Assembly (NCBI GenBank): GCA_013426805.1
Contig: JACDZG010000003.1
Location: 117,127-181,126, forward strand
Length of the DNA: 64,000 bases
Source of the DNA: Chromatiaceae bacterium
GTDB lineage: Bacteria > Pseudomonadota > Gammaproteobacteria > Chromatiales > Chromatiaceae
Direction of reading: 5' to 3'
The notes beneath the pieces were generated by a model that was not told where the DNA came from, did not search any database, and saw nothing but the letters and a program-made list of their open reading frames with translations. Of the stretch, positions 17,601 through 25,524 are shown one piece after another. The number at the start of each line of letters is the position of its first letter. Position 1 is the stretch's first letter. The translations under genes were made by a program, and so were the position numbers.

Positions 17601-18011
17601 GGTCTCTACCAGTACCGCTTACGCCGCCTGGGCTGCCGCTCCGGTTACTTCCAGTTCGCCTTCAACGCCACCCATGTCGACCCCTACTATGCCCTCGACG
17701 GTCGCGAAGACGACTTCGCCGCCGCGCTGCCGACCCGCGCGCCCGGCGTCCTGATCCCCACCCTGGACCTGTTCCGCTTCGGCGAGGCGATCGACGACTA
17801 CCGCTACCTGCTCGCCCTCGAGCGGGCCATCGCGGACGCCGGTGAGATGCGCGCGGCACAACGCGCGGCCCGCTGGCTGGACGATTTGATGGATGGGGTC
17901 AAGATCGACCACCGCGCCCTGAGGCCCCCGCCGCTGGACGATCAGGCGCTGGACCAGGTCCGCGCTCAGGCCGCCGCCTTCATCGACGCCATTCAGCAAC
18001 CAGCGCCCTGA
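14679..18011 (+). CDS. Exported glycoside-hydrolase-like protein with GH123/DUF4091 domain
   Basis: The 1110-aa product starts at ATG 14679 (AAGGAG nine bases upstream) with signal peptide SALTLMLLVCLCAAAAVTA. Residues ~25-180 look like a carbohydrate-binding jelly roll (ANGDFEQPAQPGDSPFTGWT). Residues ~220-420 form a second beta-rich module with YDYLDIQILNP. From ~640 a beta-sandwich precedes a TIM-barrel-like catalytic region (~760-1090) with YSVGDEPTGD, FLTLHNAW, and the DUF4091 closing motif LFRFGEAIDDYRYL. GH123 enzymes are N-acetylgalactosaminidases acting on glycans; here the substrate is unknown. It is divergent from the asparagine-synthase-like gene, sharing a 250-base spacer. Confidence 0.75.
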   Translation: MHPALSALTLMLLVCLCAAAAVTADTLIANGDFEQPAQPGDSPFTGWTFYRWSGSTRAALDREARPQGGAAAHLHAPIAGKAAIHQRIHLAPGRYRLAALTAAADLRPGKDNLTARLHLELGSGRQAVANLGQGDRDWTPVDLVFQVDQALDATLYCFLYGTGDLWLDALRLDRLDADDATPLGMQLGQVIAPLRFDPPITRPDLLLTGYCATPDQAQRPHCRRLSKADPTGTAPARSLEPRSIADFSPPRSVGDRPGALDLSPRNGLPTDWSGYDYLDIQILNPGRAILEGLVEIRDAQSKNYWSRVNWYTHFLPGDQQLRIPLALFVGEKSVIRERRRLDTAAISRLFVSVVGAGEVQVSRMVLTAEPPYRHDFPRLLKLDAGTDLSPVMTGFSPLTAALGYRPDRGYGFDSAVRIPRSEDRRHPDNLLRDWISIASGGLRFDLPNGDYGVWLMLEDPGYWEYVQNYDRRTVLAEGKPIYNEQMTADGLLARIFTHQTTEDLPGDDIWARYIKTRYRPVQFQVQVNDGQLNLEFSAGSAKTFTNTLSALLIWPLAEDRQARAFIDEVWERLREQYRIEYAEDFIGTAPRTAAPLPPAPGPIPELHVLQRHWDQDVQPMERPRPDEFSGLLTLSLARGEQEPLTLELHAVSDLTLTAAELRLPGLSADAYKVRSKLTRATDDGARYVNAPRLLDPLELPLPLPAGQTRRLWFSVSPNADTPPGAYAGEVRLTIDGGRQRSLPVQATVRPFVLPTANLPFGYLGSVPVYTESAFPQALAAKRQADIGPAFDLVRRHGMTQFSGGIGGVLPTRGAAGLNIDFSSLDTVLEQARRFPFPPHSYGGLAPRGLGFERYRITDTQRGFGAPYAEVLDRVLGATRAHLQGLGWPEPIYSVGDEPTGDAAGFTAALADAVRAAGSKSSVFTSLTDEKSPALALVGRVDHLFLTLHNAWGFERILQAGGQCGTYNLSGRYARGLYQYRLRRLGCRSGYFQFAFNATHVDPYYALDGREDDFAAALPTRAPGVLIPTLDLFRFGEAIDDYRYLLALERAIADAGEMRAAQRAARWLDDLMDGVKIDHRALRPPPLDDQALDQVRAQAAAFIDAIQQPAP

Positions 18012-18119
18012 GCCACTCGAAACGCGCGCCCGGATCGGCGATGATACCGTGGATGACCGGGCATGCTTGACGCCCGGTCACCAGCGCCCGCCACCCCACC
18101 TTAGTAGGAGAGCCTGACG

Positions 18120-18374
18120 ATGCGTCCCGCACTGCCCATAGTCGCTGCCGCCTTCCTTACCCTTGGCCTGTCCGGCGCCGCCCTGGTCCAGGCGGAAACC
18201 CAGTCCGAGAAAATGCTGGACGCGGCGGCCTTCGCCGAATCCGAAGACCCGACCCAGGTCAAAGAAGAAAAAGCGATCGAAAAGAAGGACGGGATGGATG
18301 CCCCCGCGGACACCTCCAGCGCGGCAGCGCCGGCCGCGAGCGATGCAGCCGAGGCGCCCGCCGCGACTCACTAA
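18120..18374 (+). CDS. Small exported alanine/glutamate-rich protein
   Basis: The 84-aa product starts at an ATG preceded by AGGAG. It has a clean signal peptide (LPIVAAAFLTLGLSGAALVQA) followed by a ~60-residue charged, probably disordered tail (TQSEKMLDAAAFAESED, EEKAIEKKDG, then Ala/Pro-rich). No family recognised. The real ribosome-binding site and signal peptide argue that it is expressed; it would be a small periplasmic protein. The next gene also encodes a small envelope protein. Confidence 0.6.
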   Translation: MRPALPIVAAAFLTLGLSGAALVQAETQSEKMLDAAAFAESEDPTQVKEEKAIEKKDGMDAPADTSSAAAPAASDAAEAPAATH

Positions 18375-18451
18375 GCGGCCTTCCGCGGGCGGGCGGGACC
18401 CGCCCGCCACTCATCTTTGGTGTCACTCACTTCCAACTCCACACACCAACA

Positions 18452-18826
18452 ATGAACAACACCAGTACAACCTGCGCTTGGCCCGGCGTCGCGCACGCGC
18501 CCCGATTCCTGCCCCGATTCGCGATCGGTGCGCTGGCAACGCTCGTACTCGCGGCCTGCGCCTCATCACCGAACGACCCGACCGGTGTCATCTCGATCAC
18601 CGTGAAACCCGGCGACACCGGCACCTGCGAGTCCACGCCCTGCCAGGTGAACCTGGTCATGCCGCCCGGCCAGGGAAACTTCGAGGTCACCGGCAACGAA
18701 GTGCGGGTCGGCAGTTTTCCGGCCGGCCAGACGGTGAACCTGGGCGGCTATTGGCAGTCCCAGAAGTTCGCCATCGTCGGCGCCGGGGTGCCGCCGGCCT
18801 ACGTCTACATCACCGCGCCCCAGTGA
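18452..18826 (+). CDS. Small putative lipoprotein
   Basis: The 124-aa product contains a hydrophobic segment ending in a lipobox (ALATLVLAAC, Cys ~36), though the stretch before it is longer than usual and the true start may be internal. The mature part (~88 residues) is beta-rich with one cysteine pair (GTCESTPCQV), suggesting a disulfide-closed hairpin, and ends GVPPAYVYITAPQ. The family is not recognised. It is probably an outer-membrane-anchored periplasmic protein. It converges on rimI with a 28-base gap. Confidence 0.55.
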   Translation: MNNTSTTCAWPGVAHAPRFLPRFAIGALATLVLAACASSPNDPTGVISITVKPGDTGTCESTPCQVNLVMPPGQGNFEVTGNEVRVGSFPAGQTVNLGGYWQSQKFAIVGAGVPPAYVYITAPQ

Positions 18827-18854
18827 TCCAGGCGGCGCTGTCGCACGGCGCGCG

Positions 18855-19319
18855 TTAGAGCGCCAGCGCCAACACCACGGCATCCTCCCGCCCATTGCGC
18901 GCCGGGTAGTAGCCCCGGCGCGTACCGATCTCACAGAAGCCCTCCGCGGCATAGAGTTTGCGCGCGAGTTGATTGGAAACCCGCACCTCCAGAAAGGCCG
19001 TATCCGCACCGCGTTCCCGCGCCTGAGCCAACAGGCGTCTGAGCAGCCGTCGCCCGATACCCAGACCCTGCCACCGCGGATGGACGCAGATATTGAGCAC
19101 ATGACACTCGTCGGCGCCGATGGACATGACCGCGTGGGCCACCACCAGTCGGCCCAGATCAGCGACCCAGCAGTTGTAGCCCACCCGCAGACACTCCCGA
19201 AAGACCTCCTCCTCCCACGGAAAGTCACAAGCTGCCGTCTCCGACTGCATGATCGCGTCGAGGTCGGGCTCACGCATGGGTCTAAAAGCAAAATCCGGCC
19301 CCAGTGCCGCAGCCTTCAT
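18855..19319 (-). CDS. rimI: Ribosomal-protein-alanine N-acetyltransferase RimI
   Basis: The 154-aa product is a single GNAT domain. It shows the N-terminal strand FAFRPMREPDLDAIM, the acetyl-CoA pyrophosphate-binding loop RWQGLGIGRRLL (Q/RxxGxG/A), and the RimI signature region LEVRVSNQLARKLYAAEGFC followed by RRGYYP. RimI acetylates the N-terminal alanine of ribosomal protein S18. I chose ATG 19319 because family N-termini start near here; longer in-frame starts run into sequence without pattern. The length is typical (~150). Confidence 0.9.
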   Translation of the reverse strand: MKAAALGPDFAFRPMREPDLDAIMQSETAACDFPWEEEVFRECLRVGYNCWVADLGRLVVAHAVMSIGADECHVLNICVHPRWQGLGIGRRLLRRLLAQARERGADTAFLEVRVSNQLARKLYAAEGFCEIGTRRGYYPARNGREDAVVLALAL

Positions 19320-20177
19320 AGGTCTCACATTTCGGGTAGGTGGTGCGGCCACCGGGGCCACCAGGTTCGCGCGCTCGCGCCTTTGGTCTATGGTACCGAG
19401 ACGCGACGCTGGTGTTTTGGGTGACCCAAAAAAAGTCCGGGGCCCCATCACCGGGCTTTGATCAGCGTTCCCGCCACAAGAAAACCGAAAGTCGAGGCGT
19501 TAGTGATCGCTCTCGCGTTTGCGCGGCCCCGGTCCGGCAACGGCCATGGAACGCACCCCAGCCAACCCGAACGATGAATATCCGAGAGCGGCGTCCCGCC
19601 GCGATGCGGGGCCGCGGTGACCGCTAGCGCTGCGGCTTCGCGCCCGGCCCGTCGCGGCGAGACGCCGGTTCCTGCAGGTTCGCTGCGCGACCTGCACGGG
19701 AACGCCTCCAGTGCGCGAGACCCGGATACTGGCCGGAACCATGCTCAAGGCTGAAACCTGTAATATATGCGACAAGGCACGTCGACTTACCCGCGAGACA
19801 CCTCAGCCCGGCGCGTTACCCTCGTTCTTTAATCCTCTCACAGAGACACGGAGGCACGGCGAATGAAGTACCCAACACAATAGATCCTTGAGACCAAGAC
19901 CTGGATTTGGTCAGGCCGGCACCCGCCAGCGGCACGATCAAGACATAGACCGTCGTGATGGCCTTAATACTTGTTTATAAAATATTTTTTCTTTGTGTCT
20001 CCGGGTCTTCGTGAGAGAACTTCTCGTTATCGAGAGATGGGTAGAGGTATGACTCCAGTCGCATCTCCTGTTGTTGAAGGTGCTCGCTCGCGCAACGCAA
20101 CCATTTGAATGCTTGCGCCCGCGCAACCGACAATAGCGCCAACCCACCGAGCGCCACCCCCTGGCTGTCGACTCTGC
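19320..20177. other. Long spacer without a gene
   Basis: No coding frame with recognisable content is present over ~850 bases. The stretch holds short GC-rich palindromes (for example GCGGCTTCGCGCCC near 19630 and GCAGGTTCGCTGCGCGACCTGC at 19674-19695), a pair of inverted arms at 19834-20018, and a TGT-N10-ACA match at 19759-19774. The 3' part is clearly more AT-rich (tract AAAATATTTTTTCTTT near 19979-19994). Confidence 0.5.
19834..20018. repeat. Inverted-arm dispersed repeat (CACAGAGACACGGAGG type)
   Basis: The left arm CTCTCACAGAGACACGGAGG (from 19836) is partly the reverse complement of the right arm (CTTTGTGTCTCCGGGTCTTC, then GTGAGAG; 19991-20017). The same kind of arms, CCACAAAGACACGAAG type, occur at 60712-60839. 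The arms flank about 130 bases without a gene, so this looks like a dispersed non-coding element with terminal inverted repeats. Confidence 0.5.
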
Positions 20178-20193
20178 TGGCACTCGTCTTGCT
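20178..20193 (+). promoter_or_regulatory. Sigma-54 promoter upstream of the SIR2-like gene
   Basis: TGGCAC-TCGTC-TTGCT matches the -24/-12 consensus TGGCAC-N5-TTGC(T/A) with the invariant GG and GC at the right spacing. Transcription would start near 20205, ~30 bases before the GTG start. No TGT-N10-ACA activator site was found within 150 bases upstream; one lies ~400 bases upstream. Confidence 0.75.
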
Positions 20194-20234
20194 TGATTTT
20201 ACAATCCAAGATACGCACAAACAGGTGATCCCCG

Positions 20235-21122
20235 GTGAATTCTCAACTGAACACACTGGCGCAAGGCATCCGCAGCGGTAATATCGTCCCTTATCTCGGC
20301 CCCGGCGCATTGACCGGGGCGACCGACACGATCAACGGTCAGCCAATGCCCGCGGACAGTGACAGCCTGATCCTCGCGTTGAACAATGGCAAGCCCATGT
20401 CGGAAAAGCTCATGTGGGAGTTTCCACGGGCCGCCATGAACGTCGAGTTGAAGCGTGGACGGGGTGCCGTCATCCGTTTCCTCAACACGACCTATGCGGA
20501 GCGCACCTGGACGCGCGCCCCGCTCCACACCTGGCTCGCCTCCGTGTTGCCGCGGTATGTCATCGACACCAACCGCGACACCCAACTTCAGGCTTCCTAC
20601 GTCGGAGTCCCCCACACCCTGGTGCGCGGAATCAGCCGCATTGCCGGAACGGATTACCGCTTCCGCATCGACCACTACGACGGCGCCGCCTATCGTGAAA
20701 TCGCGCAGGAGGAGGTCGATCCCGCACTGCCCGTGCTGTTCAAACCCATGGGCAGCCCGCTGCCGGATGCCGTCTTTATCGCCTCGGACGCCGACTACGT
20801 GGACTACCTCACTGAACTGATGGGCGGCTTTGCCATCCCGTCATTCCTCAAATCGTACCGGCGGGGCCGGCAGTATGTTTTCCTGGGGTTGCGCTTGTTA
20901 CGGGATACCGAACGGATGGTGATGTCGGATATCATCTACAGCGCCGGCGCACCGGCCGGGTGGGCCTTGATCCCGGAACCCTCGCAGAAAGAACGGCGGT
21001 TCTGCGACCGGCAAGGGATTGAGCTCATTGCGGCGGATATCCCCGACCTGCTGGCGGCGGCGCAGTCCGGGGTGCGCGCAACGGCGGACGCCGCCGACAC
21101 CCGCCCCGCGGTCGACTGCTGA
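20235..21122 (+). CDS. SIR2-like domain protein in nif context
   Basis: The 295-aa product starts at GTG 20235 with AGGTGAT upstream. Its N-terminus (IRSGNIVPYLGPGAL) and the later motif YVIDTNRDTQLQ fit the SIR2-like fold: a glycine-rich nucleotide loop and a T/TN-x-D motif. SIR2-like domains bind NAD; in other proteins they hydrolyse NAD or deacylate lysine, but canonical sirtuin catalytic motifs are not obvious. It has no signal peptide or membrane segment. A sigma-54 promoter lies just upstream, a hemerythrin gene follows after 90 bases, and draG and nifB are next to it. Membership of the nif regulon is therefore likely. The function is unknown; a role in NAD-dependent control of nitrogenase is speculation. 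Confidence 0.7.
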   Translation: MNSQLNTLAQGIRSGNIVPYLGPGALTGATDTINGQPMPADSDSLILALNNGKPMSEKLMWEFPRAAMNVELKRGRGAVIRFLNTTYAERTWTRAPLHTWLASVLPRYVIDTNRDTQLQASYVGVPHTLVRGISRIAGTDYRFRIDHYDGAAYREIAQEEVDPALPVLFKPMGSPLPDAVFIASDADYVDYLTELMGGFAIPSFLKSYRRGRQYVFLGLRLLRDTERMVMSDIIYSAGAPAGWALIPEPSQKERRFCDRQGIELIAADIPDLLAAAQSGVRATADAADTRPAVDC

Positions 21123-21212
21123 GACACCTAGGCGAATCCAGTTGCCACCAACCGGGCAGGCGTCGCGCGCCGCCCGCGGGGCAGCAATCAACACGGCGCA
21201 CGCGGAGATGCC

Positions 21213-21638
21213 ATGCCCCTGATTCTCGATTTCGAGTCCCGCTTCCTGCTTGGCATTCCCGCGATGGACCATGTGCATCGTGAGTTGGTGGAGCTGCTCA
21301 ATCGCATGGCCGATGCCGGCAACGCCACCTTTGCTTATCTGTATCCCGATCTCGTCAACCACACGCACGCCCACTTCGCCAATGAAGAGGTGCTGATGCG
21401 CCAGAGCGGCTTCCCGGCCATTGCCGAGCACATGGGCGAACATGCGCGGCTCCGTGGCGAACTGGATGCGTTCGCTCAGGCACTCGACGGCAGGCGCATC
21501 GACGCGACCAGGGACTTTGTGGCCAAACAACTCCCCGCCTGGTTCGCGCTACATACCACCACCATGGACAGCGCACTCGCCGCGCATCTGAAGGGAACCG
21601 CACGAATCAAGAAACCACCCCAAGGAACCATTCGTTAG
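21213..21638 (+). CDS. Bacteriohemerythrin
   Basis: The 141-aa product is a single four-helix hemerythrin domain. The di-iron ligand pattern is complete: His22 (in DHVHREL), His54 and Glu58 (HAHFANEE), His73 and His77 (EHMGEHARL), His114 and Asp119 (FALHTTTMDSA). Bacteriohemerythrins bind O2 and are used for oxygen storage, delivery or sensing. It is cytoplasmic, with no signal peptide. It follows the SIR2-like gene on the same strand and would be co-transcribed from the sigma-54 promoter, which makes oxygen buffering for nitrogenase a reasonable inference. It converges on draG with a 26-base gap. Confidence 0.9.
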   Translation: MPLILDFESRFLLGIPAMDHVHRELVELLNRMADAGNATFAYLYPDLVNHTHAHFANEEVLMRQSGFPAIAEHMGEHARLRGELDAFAQALDGRRIDATRDFVAKQLPAWFALHTTTMDSALAAHLKGTARIKKPPQGTIR

Positions 21639-21664
21639 CCGGCGAAACAAGTCCGGCGTTTCCG

Positions 21665-22606
21665 TCACTTCATCAAGCAATGCGGCGACATCCGCAGTAA
21701 GTCCCGCGCCTGATCCCGGCAGGCGGTTGCCGCCTTCGGGTCTAAGGCCGTCAGCCAGCGCCGGGGAATGGCGGCGTGTCCATAGAGCGCACCGGCGATC
21801 ATTCCCAGTATCGCCCCCGTGGTGTCGGCATCGCCGCCGCGATTCACCACTTCGATCAGGGCGCCCTCGAAGGTGTCGGTGGCAAAGAGTGCCTGAAACA
21901 CGGCCTTCAGGGTCTCGACCAGAAAACCGCCGGGGTTTTCCATGCGCCGCCGGTCGTAGCGATACAGGGGCTGTTCCACCACCAACGCCTCGGCCAAGCC
22001 CTTGAGATGACCCATATCACCTCCGAGCAAGGCGGCCTGCACCATGCGGATGACGGTGAGCGTCCCGGCGTCGCCCACGGCACTATGATGGGTCGTATGA
22101 GACTGGATACGATTGGCTTGAGCGACCAGACTGCCATCAGCACCCAGAGTACACAGCGCGATCGGCAATGACCGCATACAGGCGCCATTGCCCGCATCGT
22201 AGTCGTTCTCCGGCATCTGCGTCGCACCGGTCAGACGGTACTGGGAGATGCCGCGGCGCACCGTATGGCCGATGTCCACCGGCTTGCCGCGCATCCACTC
22301 GCTGAAGGCCGCCGCCACGGCCGCCGCCTCCACCCGCCCCTCGGCCAGGATCGCCGCCCCCAAGGCCAGGCTCATTTCGGTGTCGTCGGTTACCTGGCCC
22401 TTACGCAGCCGCAGCCAGCCGCCGCCGCGCATATCCTGATGAATACCGAACTGCTCATGGATCTCGCGCGGCGTCAGAAACTCGACCGTGGCACCCAAGG
22501 CGTCCCCCACGGCCATCCCCAGGTAGGCCCCAACCGCCCGCGCATGCAGCACGTCGGCCGAACACCCGGACCCGGACAGATCAGCTGTCAGTTCCAAAAC
22601 AAACAT
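21665..22606 (-). CDS. draG: ADP-ribosyl-[dinitrogenase reductase] hydrolase DraG
   Basis: DraG removes ADP-ribose from an arginine of NifH and so restarts nitrogenase after ammonium or dark switch-off. The 313-aa product matches DraG closely: AVGDALGATVEF, MRGGGWLRL, GQVTDDTEMSLALG (first metal ligands), DAGNGACMRSLP, and the late metal motif NRGGDADTTGA. I chose ATG 22606, as codons upstream are without pattern. It is the last gene of the nifB operon and follows a 2Fe-2S ferredoxin by 61 bases. Its usual partner draT is not in this window. Membrane sequestration by an AmtB-GlnK pair would be expected from other species. Confidence 0.92.
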   Translation of the reverse strand: MFVLELTADLSGSGCSADVLHARAVGAYLGMAVGDALGATVEFLTPREIHEQFGIHQDMRGGGWLRLRKGQVTDDTEMSLALGAAILAEGRVEAAAVAAAFSEWMRGKPVDIGHTVRRGISQYRLTGATQMPENDYDAGNGACMRSLPIALCTLGADGSLVAQANRIQSHTTHHSAVGDAGTLTVIRMVQAALLGGDMGHLKGLAEALVVEQPLYRYDRRRMENPGGFLVETLKAVFQALFATDTFEGALIEVVNRGGDADTTGAILGMIAGALYGHAAIPRRWLTALDPKAATACRDQARDLLRMSPHCLMK

Positions 22607-22667
22607 CGGCTCTGCTCGACTGGTTGAACGGGTCGACGGAATGGGTCGGCGACCGGGGCAGACCTGC

Positions 22668-23018
22668 TCAGTACTGTACCAGGAGGTCCTCGTCACGCAC
22701 GATCATCTGGCAGGCCAGGCGCCATTCGGATGGGATGTCGTCCACCGCCATTTGATCGATGTCTTCCTTGCTGATTTTCCCGAGTTGGCGCAGCACCACC
22801 TTTTCTTTCTCGGTCAGCAGACCGCCCATGCGCTGATTTTTGTTGTCTACGCTCGTGACGCGCACCACACAGTTCCCGCATTCGCCATCCTGGCAATCAT
22901 GATGAACGGGGACCTTGTGCTCCTTGGCGAGCTTGAGCAGGGTTTCGGTATGGCTTCCGGCCACGGCATAGACCGTCTTATCCTTATAGTCAGGGTTTGA
23001 AAACGTCACAAGTGCCAT
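22668..23018 (-). CDS. 2Fe-2S ferredoxin, nif-associated
   Basis: The 116-aa product has a plant/adrenodoxin-like beta-grasp start (MALVTFSNPDYKDKTV) and the cluster motif C-QDGE-C-GN-C (residues ~42-50) with a fourth cysteine in RLACQMIV near 102. The ~50 residues between, including LLTEKEKVVLRQLGKISKED, are a helical insertion typical of a nif-cluster ferredoxin subfamily. It would carry single electrons, probably within nitrogenase maturation or supply. It lies between another 2Fe-2S protein and draG in the nifB operon. Which redox partner it serves is not visible. Confidence 0.88.
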   Translation of the reverse strand: MALVTFSNPDYKDKTVYAVAGSHTETLLKLAKEHKVPVHHDCQDGECGNCVVRVTSVDNKNQRMGGLLTEKEKVVLRQLGKISKEDIDQMAVDDIPSEWRLACQMIVRDEDLLVQY

Positions 23019-23063
23019 AACTTTACTCCGGCAACGGTTGGATCTTGATGGGAATCTCGGCGA

Positions 23064-24702
<1,639 letters not shown>

Positions 24703-24707
24703 GGCAC

Positions 24708-25205
24708 TCACCCGGCAACCCCGAGCGCCACCGGCCGGACGGTCAGACCCGGTGTCGGGCAGACCGGCAGCGGACAATCCGCCAATTGACTGAGACGCGA
24801 ACAGGATTGAAGGTCGACCCCCTCGTCCAGTACCACACCCAGAGCGTCCAGAAACGGACCAGGAGCGAATCCGCAGGAGCGCAGATCCCCGGCTGCGATC
24901 AGTGGCCGCCGGATCAGCAGCGGATCCGCCACCATCAGCGCGAGCGCGCCCGCCTCGCTGAGGTCCGCCGGCCGCACCTCCCCGCTCAGTACGCGGGGCG
25001 CCGTCGGGTTGAACCAGTCGCAGACCGCCAAGTCACCAAAGAAGGGCCTCAAGCGTTCGGGCACCCAATGCTCACTCAGCAGGTTACGAACCTCCAGACA
25101 GTGTCCGATCTCTACTAACAGTGCCTTCTGTCGCGCGTTCGAGACACAACCGGGCTTCTCGTAGAAGACCAGTTCCGCCGGTGTCGGAAGGGTTTGGGTG
25201 GCCAT
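24708..25205 (-). CDS. Nitrogenase-associated ArsC/Spx-family protein (NifO-like)
   Basis: The 165-aa product has the thioredoxin-like start of the ArsC family (ELVFYEKPGCVSNARQKALL, Cys ~20 in the active-site loop) and the family's helical part (NLLSEHWVPERLRPFFGDL, then DWFNPTAPRV and LIRRPLI). The cis-Pro-containing RRPLI segment is conserved. Members found in nif operons are called nitrogenase-associated proteins or NifO; NifO has been linked to molybdenum or nitrate use, but the biochemical role is not established. The C-terminal ~45 residues with PLPVCPTPG are family-specific. It sits between fdxN and fprA with 16- and 5-base gaps. Confidence 0.8.
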   Translation of the reverse strand: MATQTLPTPAELVFYEKPGCVSNARQKALLVEIGHCLEVRNLLSEHWVPERLRPFFGDLAVCDWFNPTAPRVLSGEVRPADLSEAGALALMVADPLLIRRPLIAAGDLRSCGFAPGPFLDALGVVLDEGVDLQSCSRLSQLADCPLPVCPTPGLTVRPVALGVAG

Positions 25206-25221
25206 GATATCAACCTGGGGT

Positions 25222-25500
25222 TCAACGCGCCTGGATCTCGGCTCTGGCCGCGGCCAGGCGCTCCGGGGGGATGCCGGTCAGTGACCCTGGCGGGTTCAAG
25301 GGCACCCCGAGCGAATCCAGAATGACGCCCTCGATCGGGCAGATGCTCGCGCACTGCGGGTCGGGATGCTCCCCTGCGCATTCCGTGCATAAAACGGAAT
25401 GGATCAGGAAATGCGGCTTGGCCTCATAGATGGCCTGACGCGGACACAGCGGCGCACAAGCCCAGCAATTCACGCAGCCTTCGACGATCTGGTATGCCAT
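25222..25500 (-). CDS. fdxN: 4Fe-4S dicluster ferredoxin, FdxN-like
   Basis: The 92-aa product has two ferredoxin motifs: CVNCWACAPLCP (C-x2-C-x2-C-x3-C) and CTEC-x8-CASICP, the extended spacing in the second motif being typical of nif FdxN-type ferredoxins. FdxN ferredoxins donate electrons in nitrogen fixation and in NifB-dependent cofactor synthesis. The gene starts 24 bases after the nifB stop, the usual nifB-fdxN order. The C-terminal helix GIPPERLAAARAEIQA follows the second cluster. The length is normal. Confidence 0.9.
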   Translation of the reverse strand: MAYQIVEGCVNCWACAPLCPRQAIYEAKPHFLIHSVLCTECAGEHPDPQCASICPIEGVILDSLGVPLNPPGSLTGIPPERLAAARAEIQAR

Positions 25501-25524
25501 CAGTCAGTCTCCTCGAACATGGCT

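Noticed and set aside
19759..19774. TGT-N10-ACA match as a NifA site for the SIR2-like operon
   Set aside because: It lies ~400 bases upstream of the -24/-12 element, far beyond the usual range, and a six-base consensus is expected by chance about once in 4 kb.
20235..21122. Reading the SIR2-like gene as draT
   Set aside because: Its glycine-rich N-terminus and TN-x-D motif fit SIR2-like folds, and the characteristic DraT sequence features are not seen.
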